Below are positions 1 to 13,700 of a DNA stretch of 64,000 bases, piece by piece. The position numbers were made by a program, and so were the translations under genes. Under the pieces are notes generated by a model. It worked only from the letters and a program-made list of their open reading frames with translations, ran no database searches and was not told where the DNA came from. Origin of the DNA: Chelonoidis abingdonii (Eukaryota; Chordata; Testudines; Testudinidae); NCBI RefSeq assembly GCF_003597395.2, contig NC_133770.1, forward strand, positions 85,247,432-85,311,431. Direction: 5' to 3'. Position 1 is the first letter of the stretch, and each line of letters opens with the position of its first letter.

Positions 1-200
1 TGGTAGCAGTTACCGGCACGGCGTGGAGCGTAAGAACCTGCCAGTGTCGCAAACTGCTACCTCCCGCTGTAGCAAATGGCTACAGGGGGCCGCTTCTTGC
101 AGTAGAATCGCTGTGAAATTGCTGCGTGCAGCAATGTGCTACCGGTAGCCGTTAGTTATAGCTATGGCGTGTAAGAAACAGCCTTTGTAAAAAGATGCTA
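1..200. other. Unassigned CpG-containing segment at window edge
   Basis: Rich in GCTAC/GTAGC words (for example GCTACCGGTAGCC, a short palindrome near 138-150) and more CpG-rich than its neighbours. It may be the end of a transposon cut by the window edge. No family was recognised. Confidence 0.3.
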
Positions 201-204
201 CTTC

Positions 205-480
205 CCTCCTAGATCATGTTTTCTAGAGCTTTATTTTTTCTCTTCTCTAAACTTTCTCCAACTTTTATTCCAGTTGAGACCTAATCAGCAAAGAGTAGAG
301 TAGCCATCCCAAACATACTCTGATTTTTTGCAAGATCCCTTTCTACAGTACTCATATTCAGCTTGTGTCTGCAGTACTCCTTGATGGGAAGTCATTTCCT
401 ATTTTGTATGTGTGCAGCTTTTCATCATTCACAAACTTTATAATTGTACCTTCAATGCCATTATCGATTTGCCCCCTTTG
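205..480 (-). mobile_element. CR1 LINE fragment (old)
   Basis: Resembles, from memory, the CR1 reverse-transcriptase/3' region read in reverse: phrases such as GACCTAATCAGC, CAAGATCCCTTTCT and GTCATTTCCTATTTTGTATG follow one another in CR1 order. Heavily diverged, with no open frame. Confidence 0.65.
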
Positions 481-2729
481 GCACTTTTTAACCCATCAAA
501 AGCAGTCTACACTAACAAGGGCAGGGTAAAGGGCAGTGGCTTCAGCAGATGAACTGGTCATGCTCAGTACATGAGTAAGTAGCACATACAGAGAGCACTT
601 AAATACTCACCCCTGGCTATCTTGCCCCTGTATTGGTTAGTGGAGAATTGCAGAAGGGCCTAGCCCATCTCAAGAATCAGCAGTGCTCTTAAGTCTATTT
701 ACCATTTTACCCCAGGTGCCAGCCCCTGGGCATGCTGTAGCACTTCCTTTTAGATCTGCCTCAGCCTCCAGGCACAGCAGGTACAGTCAGATTTCAAATG
801 GCCCAACTTGGCCCAGGTAAGAGCAGCAGCTATGGTACCACCCCAAACAGGTTAGAGTTTTGGAAAGTAAGTCTTAGGCACAGGGTGATTGGTCCTAGGC
901 CCTGGTTGGAACACTGATTCTGAATGCCACGTGCTTTCCAAGGGAGGGATAAAGGACAGATCAAAAACTTATCTGACCACTACAGCTGTACTGTATAGTG
1001 TAGCTAGTGACATAGTTCTGGTCCAAATATATGCAATTCAACGTAATTGTTTACATGAACAAAAAACTCTAAACTTTTGTGCAAGTGAACCCCATTCACC
1101 TACAGGTTTATTTATAGCACTGTGATAAATAAATAGTAATATGGTGCCCCTGTTGATATAGACCATTATCTACCAACATGAAAATGACACCCCTCTCCTC
1201 TGTGGGGCTGTCAGCCCAAGCCCTGCCACTTGTGGGGTTATCAGCCTGAGGCACTTGGGGTTAGTGCTTGCCTGATACAACATTCTGACTTTTTTTTTTT
1301 TTTTGCGCCAAAACTGGGCATTTGTCCCATGTGAAAAAGCAAACAGGGGAAATGCCCAGTTTTGCCAAAAAATAGTCAGGACATCCAGGACTAGGCTCAA
1401 AAAAAGACTGTCCCAGCCAAAACAGTATGTGTGGTCACCCTATAACATCACTCAGTGCCAACTGAAAGAAAATATGTAATTGTTTCCATGACGGTAAAGA
1501 TGAGTATTCCACAATCAGCATTTAACAAATAAAAGGGACTTTGAATAAAATATTGACATATTTCCACTTCAGCTCTGTGCCTTTAGTTAAGCATGATACT
1601 TCAAACAAACAAAAAACCAAGATCTTAGCTACTTTGTATTGGCAGTAGAGGCTCTGGCATTTTTAAAGAAAGACTTGTTAACCAAAATTCCCTTTTCCCC
1701 TACTTTTTAAATGATGTGCAATTAAGCTGCTACTCTACAGTGGAGAGTTGGATGCATTTCAGTACCCCCATTTAAATTTGCTACATAGTAGTAGCTAGAC
1801 AGTGTGGTGTTCTTAAGGTGCATTTGTACCATCAAGCTGGAAACAAACAAACAAAAGGCTGCTATTCATTCAGATGTGCCTGTTTTCAATGAATTACAGA
1901 CTTTTTCTTTTTGATGTACAGCTCACATATACTATCTTCACCTTGACACACTTTCTGTCCCTCCTTTGCCATTTTTGAAAAGGGTGGCTGAGATAACAGA
2001 ACTATCATCTAGTAATTGCTAGTTCAGTATCATCTTGATATGAATGTACACTTGGTCTCATGTAAATTTAAGGGCTAGAGTCCTAAGTCTGCCAAAAGTT
2101 GAGATTCAGAGTTCAGAAATATCCTTTTCTGAATATTTGGAGTATATACATGAGAGTGCACCTCTCTCTTCAGGAATCTGTTTCTAGCAGGTTTCTGATA
2201 GATATGATATCTTGGCAGTCTACCATTCCTCTAATTTTGAGGATACAAAAAAGTAATTAAAGCAAATATAGAAGGAGCTGATTGTAATACCACTACCGTA
2301 GCAGTTTATCTGACGAATAAGATGTGCAGTCTTCACCTCATGTGTCTAACACTCTGAGTCAATCAAGAACAGTGGTCTAAGCTGCCTTGTAAAGGGAGGG
2401 ACAAATAATAGACTCAAGTAGGGAGTCTAACTTCAGGTCTTATTTCTAAACTTCTCCTTTGTCTCCCAAACACTTCTTTTTTCAGAAAGCCAAAAATCCA
2501 TACTTGGCAGAGGGAAATGGAAAATATTATGCTAATTAAAATCTTAGTGTTAAACTAAACTTTTAGTGGATTAAGTATAAAAATAGAAGGCCTTTAATTT
2601 TGTATTTACAGATTAATGACTCAGAATGTACCTTTCTGATGATCAGCAGTTTCCAAAAAAACATTTTTAAAGTTTGAATTTTTTTAACCCTTCAACTAAA
2701 ATACAGAAACAGAACTGTCAGGATCTAGA
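481..2729. other. Intergenic sequence downstream of SACM1L
   Basis: AT-rich DNA without a recognisable exon. It contains a probable inverted-repeat element at about 1183-1443. The next gene downstream in other vertebrates (SLC6A20, from memory) is not visible. Confidence 0.5.
1183..1443 (-). mobile_element. Possible MITE of the GGGTGACCA family
   Basis: The right end, read on the minus strand, begins TATAGGGTGACCA, the terminus shared with elements near 12295 and 59537. The interior has CCCAGTTTTG-type repeats and a T16 run. The left limit is uncertain. Confidence 0.35.
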
Positions 2730-4654
2730 AAAGAAAGATTAAAGTTTTATTGTCATTTATGAGTACACCATATGTGAACTTAGAAATACAATCTCCTTGC
2801 AAAGCACTGGAATACAGATGCCCTTCCAAGTCTCAAAACCTACATTACTCTAGTTCTTGCAGTGTGGTTATAGTAGCAGTCCAGGTTTGGTCTTTGTTGC
2901 AACAAACTCTTAATGGGAGATGCACGGAAAGATTTAGATACAGACTGTAAGACAGCTGAGCTAAGTTTCAAATTACCTGCCAATGAGGCTTACAAACCAT
3001 TATTTAAATATTTAACTATAGAGTTCTTATACTTCCTTTCCCATTATGGAGTTGACGTCTGAGATTAAGTTACAGAGAATTTCTCAGTAAAACTGTCAAA
3101 TGGTATTTCCATTGTGGTATCTAAAAGCAAACAGGTACTCTGCATTTTTATTACTAGTGCTTATGAACAAGTAAAGTTTAACAAAACCCAAAGAGGCCTC
3201 CAGAAACATTCAAGGTTAAAATGAACAGTTATTGCAAAAAACTGTACATATTTTCAATCATAGCACAATGAAAACACTGATGATGCAGTGTTTTGTGTTC
3301 TAGGGCATTAATGACAACCGTGCTAACCCTAATATTCTACATTTTTTCTAATATTTAATCTTCATAATTGCAATCTGGATATACAACCGTATTTACAGGA
3401 AATATTGAACAATGCACAGTGCTGTAAGCAAATTTCATGTCTGGTTTTGAACATAAATCATAAAACACGTGACAAAATAGTTTAAAACTGGTCCTTGATT
3501 CAGATTAGCTATTTTATGTAGATTGGAAGCACTAAATTTAAAGACATATTTACTGATAATCGGAACAAATTCTTTTCATAGCTTAATCTTTAGAGTTTTA
3601 TCATGCATGAAAAGCAAGCTGCTGCTGCTTCGCCCAAGTGCAAACATGGAATTTAGCAGAAGACTGTCACCTCAAAGATTTGTATTCTTTCTGCCACAGG
3701 TTATCCCTACATAACCAAAAGGTACAGAAGCAGGTGACTGGCAAAACAATGAGGTGTACCTTCTACATTGTTACTATTCTTTAACTATGGAATACTTTGG
3801 ACCTTTAGCATGAGGGTTAATAAACACAGTAAAGAAGTTTTACATTCTTTGATTTCATTTAAATCTTAAAAAAAAGACAGCCTAATTTGAAACTTCTGCA
3901 CCACACTTAAATTGCTGTCTAGCTGTAATAAGTCATCTGAAGACTGTAGTAGTCAGGTAGTGCAAGACATTCGCAACTTCAGAAACGTCCACCGATAACT
4001 CATCCTCCCAATGATTTAATAGAATATTGCATCAGTCCCAGATGAGGCAGAACAGAAGACTTGCACTTCGATAGAAACAGTAAGATATGAGTCTCGACCC
4101 TAATGAAAATATGCAAAGGACTCGCGCTAACAGTGACTGCTTTTATGACAAATGAAACCCACATGAAAGTCTAGAATGAAAAAAACTTGTTAGTAAGATG
4201 CTATATTAGCTCAAAGAACATGATGTGACTATATTACTAATACTGCCACAGCTGGATATGGGGACACATGAACAGAATCAGAGATCTGTGTTAAGATTAT
4301 GAGATCATGTTTGAATGAAACTGCCCTGCTGGTCTGTCAGCATAGAAAGCCAGTTCAAATCCTACAATACTCCACAGACAACATGGATATTTTGGCTTTT
4401 ACCTGTAAGTTATCTTGTGATGAGTGCAACCTCCTCAATTAATGCAATATTCCAAAGATCATTGTGACTAAGACTGTAAAACCAGATCTCAGCTGTAAAA
4501 TTCCCACCACCAAGTGAAGGACACTGTTTACTTTTTCTCTCCGTAAAGATGAAAGCTAGAATGACCACTAGTTGGTGTGGAAAGCAGGTCAGTAGAGACT
4601 CCAAGTATGGCTTGAGGAGTCCTCCATGCTAAGCTGCTTTCCACACACACAAAT
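2730..4654 (-). other. SACM1L: SACM1L 3' untranslated region
   Basis: About 1.9 kb of AT-rich, repeat-poor sequence between the stop codon and the last plausible poly(A) signal. Absence of recognisable transposons here, against their density elsewhere, fits a retained 3'UTR. An internal AATAAA on the minus strand near 3148-3153 could give a shorter transcript. The end is inferred. Confidence 0.7.
2746..2751 (-). terminator. Poly(A) signal AATAAA for SACM1L
   Basis: The minus strand reads GACAATAAAACTTTAATC, a canonical signal about 1.9 kb after the stop codon, followed by T-rich sequence. Cleavage is expected 10-30 bases further, near 2720-2735. Which of several signals is used cannot be decided from sequence. 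Confidence 0.6.
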
Positions 4655-4791
4655 TCAGTCCATCTTCTCTTTTTGGACCAGTTTTGGTGCATCTACAAAA
4701 TCCTTGCCATTATAAAAGATGATAGCTAAAGTTCCAAAGCTTGCAGTTCCCCAGAAAAGCACGTAAGCCAGTGTCTCAGTCCATGTATCAC
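4655..4791 (-). CDS. SACM1L: SACM1L exon 20 (coding part)
   Basis: Residues 544-588 and the TGA stop. It starts [20 protein letters not shown], the second membrane segment, and ends in KLVQKEKMD, whose last five residues fit the KXKXX ER-retrieval signal. The acceptor is GATTACAG. Confidence 0.97.
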
Positions 4792-7700
4792 CTGTAATCA
4801 GATAAACATTATAGTAAGTCATTTTCAATAAATAGTGGAGAGAGCATGTTTAGCGTGACAATAAAATAGTTATCAAAGTGCTCATAAGGAAGCTTTTATC
4901 AAGAACTGAAATTTCAGATCAGCTTCTCATATACTACAGCCTGTTATTTTGTACTGTATATTTCCTTCTGAGAGTTTCCTAGCTTGGAAACTAATGTTCT
5001 GCTGTTAAGCAAAGGCTAATTTACATTGTCAATTTTTAGCCATTCACACAGACCTTAAGAGAGATTCCAAAGCAATTTCATAACAAATACTGATTTACAA
5101 CCTATATAGCAAACACCTTCCCTGCCACTGAAATGCTGTCAGTCTCTAAGCAAAAAGGGTAGGATTGGTAACCACTTAACGTTTCTCAAACTTTTGTACT
5201 GGTGACCCATTTTACACAGCAAGCCTCCGAGTGTGATCCCTCTTATAAATTAAAACACATATTTTTTATATTTAACATCATTACAAATGCTGGAGGCCAA
5301 GCAGGGTTCTGGGGTGGAGGCAGACAGCCCATGAGCCCTATGTAATCTCACAACCCCCTGAGGGGTCATGACCCCCAGTTTGAGAACCCCAGATTTAACA
5401 GCACATACCAACACAGGAATGTAGGTCATTAAGGGTACGTCTACACTGCAAAAAAAGCAGCCACGTGACAATAAGTTTCAGAGCCCAGGTCAACAGACTC
5501 AGTTTCACGGGATTCCCACTATGGTGCTAAAATACAGTAATGTAAATGTTCCTGTTTGGGTACTGAAACCCAGCAAGGCAGGTGAGCCTCAGAGACCAAA
5601 CTCCAGCCCAAGCAGGAACATCTACATTGCTATTTTTAGTGCCATAGCATGAGTCAAAGTCTGCAGACCCAGGTTCTGAGATTTGCTGCCGCTGGTCTCT
5701 CCCAACCCCTCAAAACGTAGAGATACTCCAAATGAATACCTTATTCAAGTGAAATAGAGGGGGAGAGTTTCAAGGAAGCGGAATATAACCTAAATAAGGG
5801 GTTGGTGTGGATGTCAGCGTGATCAATTCTACTCCTTTAAGAAGTGCCATAGAATTATTAACTAACAATTTTATACCTGATTCAATCATCATGTTAAGGA
5901 GAAGCGATTACTCATAATATCCTGCTGTAACATTGATTCAACAGAGGGAAGAGTGCCATCTGCTGAATGTCCAGCACTACTTTCTGTAGCATCTGAGTTT
6001 TCTCCTCCAAGTACTGACCTGACCAGGCCTGACCCAGAAAAGCATAGTTCCAGGTTGTATGGTTAGAGGTATGACTTGAGTATCTCATAACTCATAAGCA
6101 CATACCCAGTGAATAGCTTCCAACATCTGAAGTGTATGCCTGCAAGTGAATTTTGCAAATGTAGGCCAAATAGTGACTTACCAGCCATAAGCAAACAGAT
6201 AATGCACATTGAGAAAGCAACGACCATAATAATAGGCAACTGAGGAAGAAGAAAAACAGAATTAAAAAAGGAAATATACGATTGTATTGATTATTTCCTT
6301 CAATAAATTATATTTATAATTCAAGTTGTAGCAGGTAAAGTTACATCATTTCTTTGATGTCCTGATTTGGTAAAACAGTCTCCTTCTGAGTTTTAGAGCT
6401 AATCTAAATAATGCTTTAACTGTATATTTACGATTAAGGATAATATGCTTGGTTTCTGCCTGTTTAGGCTCACTGAAAGATCAAGTTCATTAGTTCTGGT
6501 TGGGTATTTGAACAACCCTCTATAAGTCTCCAGTGTTAATCTATCCCACTTGTGTAGTCAGTGTATAAAACAGAAGGGGTCAGTGTAGGTATTCTCCATA
6601 CTACTTTCTGCATTTCCCACATGTGCACTACGGTGACCATTTTAGTCATAACTGCAGTTCTGAAAACCAATTACTGTTTAGCCTCCCCTTCCTGACTATC
6701 TTGGCACTGACATCGAAGAGAACAGAAACCAGTATTTGCCTGCATACAACATTCGATGTTGTGAGATGACATCTTTATGATTTTTTTTAGATCAACGATG
6801 GCTCTTATTACTTTAAAAATGGTTATCCCTTTCCACTTTTCTTACTGAACAGATAAAGCAAGAGATCCAAGAAGAATCCCAATCTTTCTAGTAGGGACAA
6901 CTGGCCAAAGAGACCCTTTCCTTCCAATTGCATGTCTGAGAGAGGCTCCCTTTGTGTCATGGCTCATGTTCTGGATTCAGTCCTCCCGTAAATGGCTACC
7001 ATAAAAAACAGGACCAGAAGACACAAATGGCCCTACATAAACAAACTGCTTAGGTTTACTAAAGCAAATAAAACAAACAAAGCATTTAGTTTCCAAAAGT
7101 GTGAATCAAAGCTTATTAAAAAAAAATCCTTACAGCCAAGAACTTCCAGTCCTTCTGTATATGTAGAGGGCTGACAGACTCTACTTCATCCACTGAATAA
7201 TTTCCAAGAAACAGATCGATAGCATCCTGTAATAAACATACAGAGTTAAAACGCATAGCAATTATGACTAAGTACCTATCTGCAAAAGAAAAAAAACCCA
7301 GCTTACTTGTCTAAATCCATCAGAAAAGTTGTTCTTATAGTAACGTATTAATGAGTTCCATCCATCCATTATTAGGCCCCACTGAGTTCTCTTCCCAGTT
7401 CTGTAAAACAAAAAGTGGTTTTATGAGCATATTAGAATTAATTTGTTTGCAAATTGAAAGCAGAAAGTTATACCAAGTGATGTTCAGTGTTAATACAAAC
7501 CTGAAAGAATCATAAAAATCATATCAAGTTTCTATTTATACTTAAGGACAAAGATGCAACTGTCTAGTGCTGCCTCTGCAATGTCTAACTCCTATAGGCA
7601 ACAGATTTTTATGAAAAAAATATCTTTTAAGAAAGGGTGGAAAGATCTGAGAGTAAAGTCAGGAAAATGGTTCCTCAGAGACTCAGTTTTCCATCATGCA

Positions 7701-10700
7701 ATAAAACAAGATGGAATATTTTATAAACACATATTGATTTTATTTCCTGACTCTTCATGTTTTTTTTAAACTACAAAAGGTATATTACTGTTTATTATAT
7801 CATGTTGTCATAGGCTGAATTTTTCTAGTAAGAGGTAGTTAACATGTAAGCTGGTAATATTAATGTGTGTCTGGAAAATTGAAATATCAAATCGGTAGAT
7901 AATTAAGTTACAAAAATGCATTGTCCTCAAAACAGAACCATCTCTAACTTGCCTTGTGTAGTCTGTCTTTAAGGCACCAGTTCCAGCATATTGTTTGGCA
8001 CAAGCATTTGCATTATCAGCCCATGCTATGAACAGAGAAACAGAATTATGTCGGTTTTCCTCTAAAAAATGCTGATGGGTCCTTATTTGAAAAAAAGTAA
8101 TTTAACTTTAAAGACAAACCTACCATTTTTGTAGATTTTTTCAAATTCTGCTTGTTCTTCAATTCTCTGTCCAACATGTAGAACACCTAACCTCTAGAAC
8201 AAAAAACACACTACAATTCAATATTAACTCAGAGGATGTCAGTACTTAAGTTTATGTAGGACATAGCTTTTTCTTCCAGCTAAAAGTTGGACAGTACACT
8301 TTAATTTCTATCAGGTCTTTAAGTACTAAAGCTATTTATGAGTGCAAGCTACTACAAACTTTAGTTGTACTTAATCCCTGACAGACAACTCATCCTCCCC
8401 CTCCCCCAGAGAGAGAGAGTTTTGAAAAAACAAAAACAAACTAGAAAAAATCTTGACCTGCAGCTGTGCTTGCAGAGAACGACGCGCTAATAGGCTCTGA
8501 ATCACATTAGTCCGGTCCAGGCAGTCCATGCAATTACTGCGGAATATTCCTTCCTGCTGAGTCACCACTTTACCATCAGAATCAACTAGAAAATAACTAA
8601 GATCCACGATACATTTAAATGTGTATATAAATAGGTACCTAAAATAATCCACTTCAAAATATAGTCTATGATTGCACACTTTATAACAGGTTTTTTTTTT
8701 TAGTTACCCCAAACAATCTTTCCCCAAGTTAAATTCTTTGCCATTTGTGTTTAAGTATATTTGATGACATATTATTTATCCTTTTCTTCCAATAACAGAT
8801 AGTGAATGCACAGCATTATCAGAAACAGTGTCTAAATGGTTTCAGAGTGGTAGCCGGGATAGACTATCAGCAAAAACAATGATAATGATAAGTCCCCGTG
8901 GCACCTTAGAGACTAAAAAATTTATTTCGGCATAAGCTTTTGTCTAAATGGTTATCCTACTGCATTACACACTTCAATAACTTAGCTTGCAGTTGCTATG
9001 AACCTTGGTATTACCTATCGGAGGAAGAGCTGGTTCCACTTCCACTTTCAAGTACGTTGTAGTCATGATGTGTGCATGGTAATAACACAATCCTTACACT
9101 ACACAATTACAAAAAGACTTGGCTTCAGCCTCTAGAGAAGAATGCTGCTTCTTTGTCTCAGGCCTGCAGAATCTGATTTTCAAGAGAGCCCAAACTCTCC
9201 AACTCCCTAGTGTTAACTATACTTTGAGGACTCCTCATAAAACAAATCAAATAACTTTAATGCCTTATTTTGAGATACATCAGTTCCTGTCCTTTATTTA
9301 AAGAAAGCTGATTGGTTTTGACACGTGCCTACATAGTGTGCTATGTGCTACAGTGTATTACTAGTTTTAAGACATTTCTCAGTTACTCATTCTAGGGTTG
9401 AGAATCCTATACAGCTGGTATTTTAAAGACAAAATTACTTGCCCATTCTGCTTCTTTGATTCTTATCTGTTCACCTCCTCTCAGATTTTAGGGGCTGCTC
9501 CTTTTCAGGTTTTTATATGCTCAGGAGCATGTTTGGTTTGTACTATCCCTACAGAGTGAGGGATTTAGGTCAGCCTACATCAATGGTTCAAGCTTTCATT
9601 CATAAATGGAACTGGCAGAGGTTTGAGCGAGCTGTTCCTCACATTACAGGGGAAGACAACCATGTGTGTGGAAATGGGGGTTTAGCCCTCAAAACACTAG
9701 ATATAGGAGTTCCTGGTCTGCCTCATGCTGTAGACTTGAGACCCAAACGGTGGTGATGATATCTTCAAAGAAGCAGAACAAGGTAAATAGTTTTCCCTCC
9801 CTAACCTGTACATCTATGAGCAGTGAATAATAAAATAAAGACTAATGCATTAAGCAACAATTGTTCATATAGATCACACAAATTCATTTTGTATATGAAA
9901 TAACTTACTAGGGGAAAGGATATTAAATCAAGTTGGGTGTTTGCTACTCTTTTGTGAATCCAAAAAAATATTTAAAAAAAAACACATCAGGAAGGATTGG
10001 TGTCTGGTTGCTCACATATGGCATTAACACTGCATTTGAAGTTACCACACTGAAAACAGATAAGCAGTTGTGCTTGGTAATTTCTCATTCACATGTAATA
10101 GGCAAACTTGTATTTATCCCTCATCCCTTCACCAAAAGGGACAAATTTAATTCTCCTTCAGTTTAGTTGGCTGCAACTACTCTCAGAACCAAAATCATGG
10201 TGAGTGATTGCATTATAAACCACATTAAGGCCTCTACTTTGTTGCTGAGCAGGAGTGAGGTCACACAAAGATATCTGCAGACTCCACCCTGTAATCTTTA
10301 TCTTATTTGCATATGCATCTTCAACTCAGGGCCACAGAATCCATATGAGAAAGTGATCTACTTTTGAGGATATAGATTCTGCTCTATGGATCTGCTGGGC
10401 ATCTAACAATCTATCACTTTACGCTAGCCACCACAAGATGTCCACGTAGTGCTATATAGAGATTACCTAAACTCATCTTGTTGTTCTGCAAGTTGATCCA
10501 TCAAGAGCTGGAGTCGGTCCCACCTCATTCGACTGCATTCTTTATGGAAGTCAAATGCTATATATCTATTCAGAGACAAGCACATCTGATAAAATAAATT
10601 CACGACACTCTTCACTGATCTGAAGAGATCACAGTACAGTTGTATTTTTAAAAAGCTAATTTTTTCAAAAGAAAAAGAGTAATAAATATTGAAGTGCAGA

Positions 10701-13700
10701 GAAATGATCTTCAATTAAGATTTCCCAACATCAGCCAAAATTTAAGAGCAATTCTTTAAAACTGGGTTCCACAAATATCAAAGGACATGTTTCCTGCATT
10801 TCTGTCCTCTTCCGAAATATCACATTGCACATTTTAAGGATGCAAATTTCTGCACTCCTTTAGATCAGGGGTTCTCAAACTTTTTCTTTCTGAGGCCCTC
10901 CCAACATGCTATAAAAACTCCACGGCCCACCTGTGACACAACTAGTTTTCAGCATATAAAAGCCAGGGCCTGTGTTAGGGGGTAACAAGCAGGGCAACTG
11001 CCTGTGGCCCCATGCCACAGGGGCTCCTGTGAAGCTAAGCTGTTCAAGCTTTGGCTTCAGCCCCAGGTGGTGGGGCTCAAGGCCTTGGGCTTCAGCCCCA
11101 TGCGGTGGGGCTTCAGCTTTCTGTCCTGGACCCAAGCGAGTCTAATGCTGGCTCTGCTTGGCAGACTCCCTGAAATCTGTCCATGGCCCCCAAGGGGGCC
11201 CCGGACTCCTGATTGAGAACCACTGATCTAGATGATCCTACTACTCTGGAAGCAGGATAAGGAAGCACATGTTCACTAATATTTTACAAAATCACTTCAG
11301 TCTAAATATCTTTTTCCCAAAAGGGTGCAGGGAAGTGGGTTTCATGCCTCAGCTGGAGTCTTAAGGAAAGGCTTCTCTCTCCTGGCACCATTTCCTAATG
11401 TAACTCCATTTGGCGCCCAACAATGCCCTCCTCATTAAAAGGAGTGTGTGTCTGTGTGGAGGTGTAACATTCTCTCCTCCTCCCTCCAAATATTGCCATG
11501 GCAACACATTCATGCTTTGTGGACTAGGATATCAACCTGGAATGGGAATCATGGTTTGGATCTTCTGCAGTAGACCAGTGCAGTTACTGAGTAGTATAGT
11601 TTTTAATTGTTAATTCTATTTAAAGGATCACCTGTGAATACCAGGGATTGATTCAGCCATCAGTGCTCATTTACTGTTTATATAGTACTATAAGTGTGCA
11701 TGGCAACCTAACTAAAAAGACATGGTCCCTGTCCTGAAGTGCTTACAATCCAAGGTGTTCATTTACCATATTTACAAGACAACATGGGGAAGAAAGCAAA
11801 TGCAGGTCCATCTGCCCATCCTTTTTTCTAAGCCGCTTTCTGCTTTGTATGTAGTTTAAAAAGCTATGAATGTATTAGGCAAAGAGATGAGGCTAGCATA
11901 TAATGTTCAAAGGAATGGATGGGCGATGAGACAGGATGATGGGAGGAGTATGGGAACGTTAGAAGAGGAGAAAGGCAGAAATAGGACAAAAGCAGGTGGG
12001 CCACGATGAGAAGTTTGGCAAAATTCAGTAAACTGGCAGTAAGGGGTCAAATATCAAATAGCAGCAAGCACTAGCAAATAACCCCCACCCCAGCAAAAAA
12101 GAAAAAACAAAAAACCCAACACCCATCAATTAATGGCAACAGGATGCTCATTTCCAAATAGGAAATTGAAAACAGAGTCAGAGTTATAAGAATTTAGAAT
12201 CTATACAAAGAGGCTAAGAGGAGATCCAACAAGGGGAGAGAAATTAATCAAGTTCAGGCTGCAAACATATACCTTTGTGGTAGACAACAGGAGTGGGGTT
12301 ACCAGATAGCAACTGTGAAAAAATGGGACAGGGGTTGGGGGGGGGGGGGCAATGGGCGCCTATATAAGAAAAAGTCCCCAAAAACAGGATTGTCCCTTTA
12401 AAAACAGGACATCTGGTCACCCTAAACAGGAGTAAGATTCTTAGAGGAGGGGACTGTGTGTGTTGTTGTTTTTCTTTTTTTATTAAAGGCTTTTCTAGAC
12501 AGTTTGTGCAGGACTGGAGGTGGCATTCATAAATGTGAATGATTACTGATGGCAGGTAAATGCCATGCCATGCAATTAAAGTAGCAAAACCCTATTTTTT
12601 GCTAAAAAATAGGACTTTTACCATGAATTTTTTAAACGTTAACATCTGCAGAATTTACTACTGGGAAAAAAAAAAACACAGGCCAGAGATAGGATTTTAC
12701 ACTTCAGTTTCTGCAAAATGGCTTCTAGTTCTACAGAAAGTAGTGCAAGGAATCCCACAAGTCATTTCTCTCTTAAAGATGTAATCAATACCAGCTTTGA
12801 AAACTGAACAGAAACTCTCCACTGGAAGTGCTCTTAAAGACATGTCCTCCTCTTCGCAAACCAACATGTATGAGTAAATATGCAAATCTACAGCAAAAGT
12901 ACTGCAACTGCTGGAAGGGCCGGAGGGCAGCAAGGCACAGATAAATGTGAGTGATCTAATTCCCTGTCCTTCCGTAAGAGCCTTATAAAATGAGGATTGA
13001 TTGATGTGAAACAACTAAAAATTCAATGCAAATGCATGCTATATAAGATTAACTGCATTCAAGGCTAAACTTTGCCCTTAAATGTGCATGTGCAGCTTCC
13101 ACAGAAGTCATTAAGAATTATGCATTCATGCTAGAGGGCAACTTGTTAGGAACTTCTGAAACCAACAAATGTCTAAGTCCCTTGCAGCAGAATCTCTGGG
13201 ATGAAAAAAATAAAAAATTTAAGATTTGTGGAAAATCCATATTATTCTCTCCATATTCAAGAACAAGGTTAAAGAAAGCAAGTCAATAAGTGAAGATTAC
13301 TATTTTAAAATGATGAATCACCACTGTTAAACTGTACATGCACCTGCAACTTCTGCAATCATGAACATTTAATAATAATTTATTTGCTTTCCACACTCCT
13401 GTGGCCCATACGCTCCATTTAGGCTGCACGCCTAATAACCTTGTCTTGGTGTCTTTTTTCTAAGTGACTTCACACCAGGAACCCCTTGGTCTGCAATGCC
13501 TCACCTCTTTCATCCTGGAAGCACATTTCTTCCATGAAGTCAATAAACACTCATCTGCCCTTCAAAGAAACAAGCAGAACTTTCAAGACATACCACTAGC
13601 CAAAACTACGCGCTCTTATTACTGTAACCCTCATCCTCCCTTCTTTTTATGCTGCTGTCCTGTCTCTCAATTCCCTTCACATGCACCCTATGCCCATCAT

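Larger units (their letters stand above)
4792..6181 (-). other. SACM1L intron 19
   Basis: GT-AG intron of 1.4 kb. It carries two short transposon-like repeats (5178-5393 and 5434-5700). The rest is unremarkable AT-rich sequence. Confidence 0.9.

Noticed and set aside
7946..7953. GT donor four bases after the exon 16 GC donor (CAA|GTTAGA)
   Set aside because: Using it adds four bases and shifts the frame, losing the conserved RTGKR of exon 17, and its match to the donor consensus is poor.
11004..11216. Open frames on both strands at 10875-11216
   Set aside because: They lie within a non-autonomous hAT-like element made of repeated GGCTTCAGCCCCA words.
12591..12613. Perfect short palindrome CCTATTTTTT-GCT-AAAAAATAGG
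   Set aside because: Ten-base A/T-rich arms can arise by chance in this composition. Not a bacterial-type terminator in this context.
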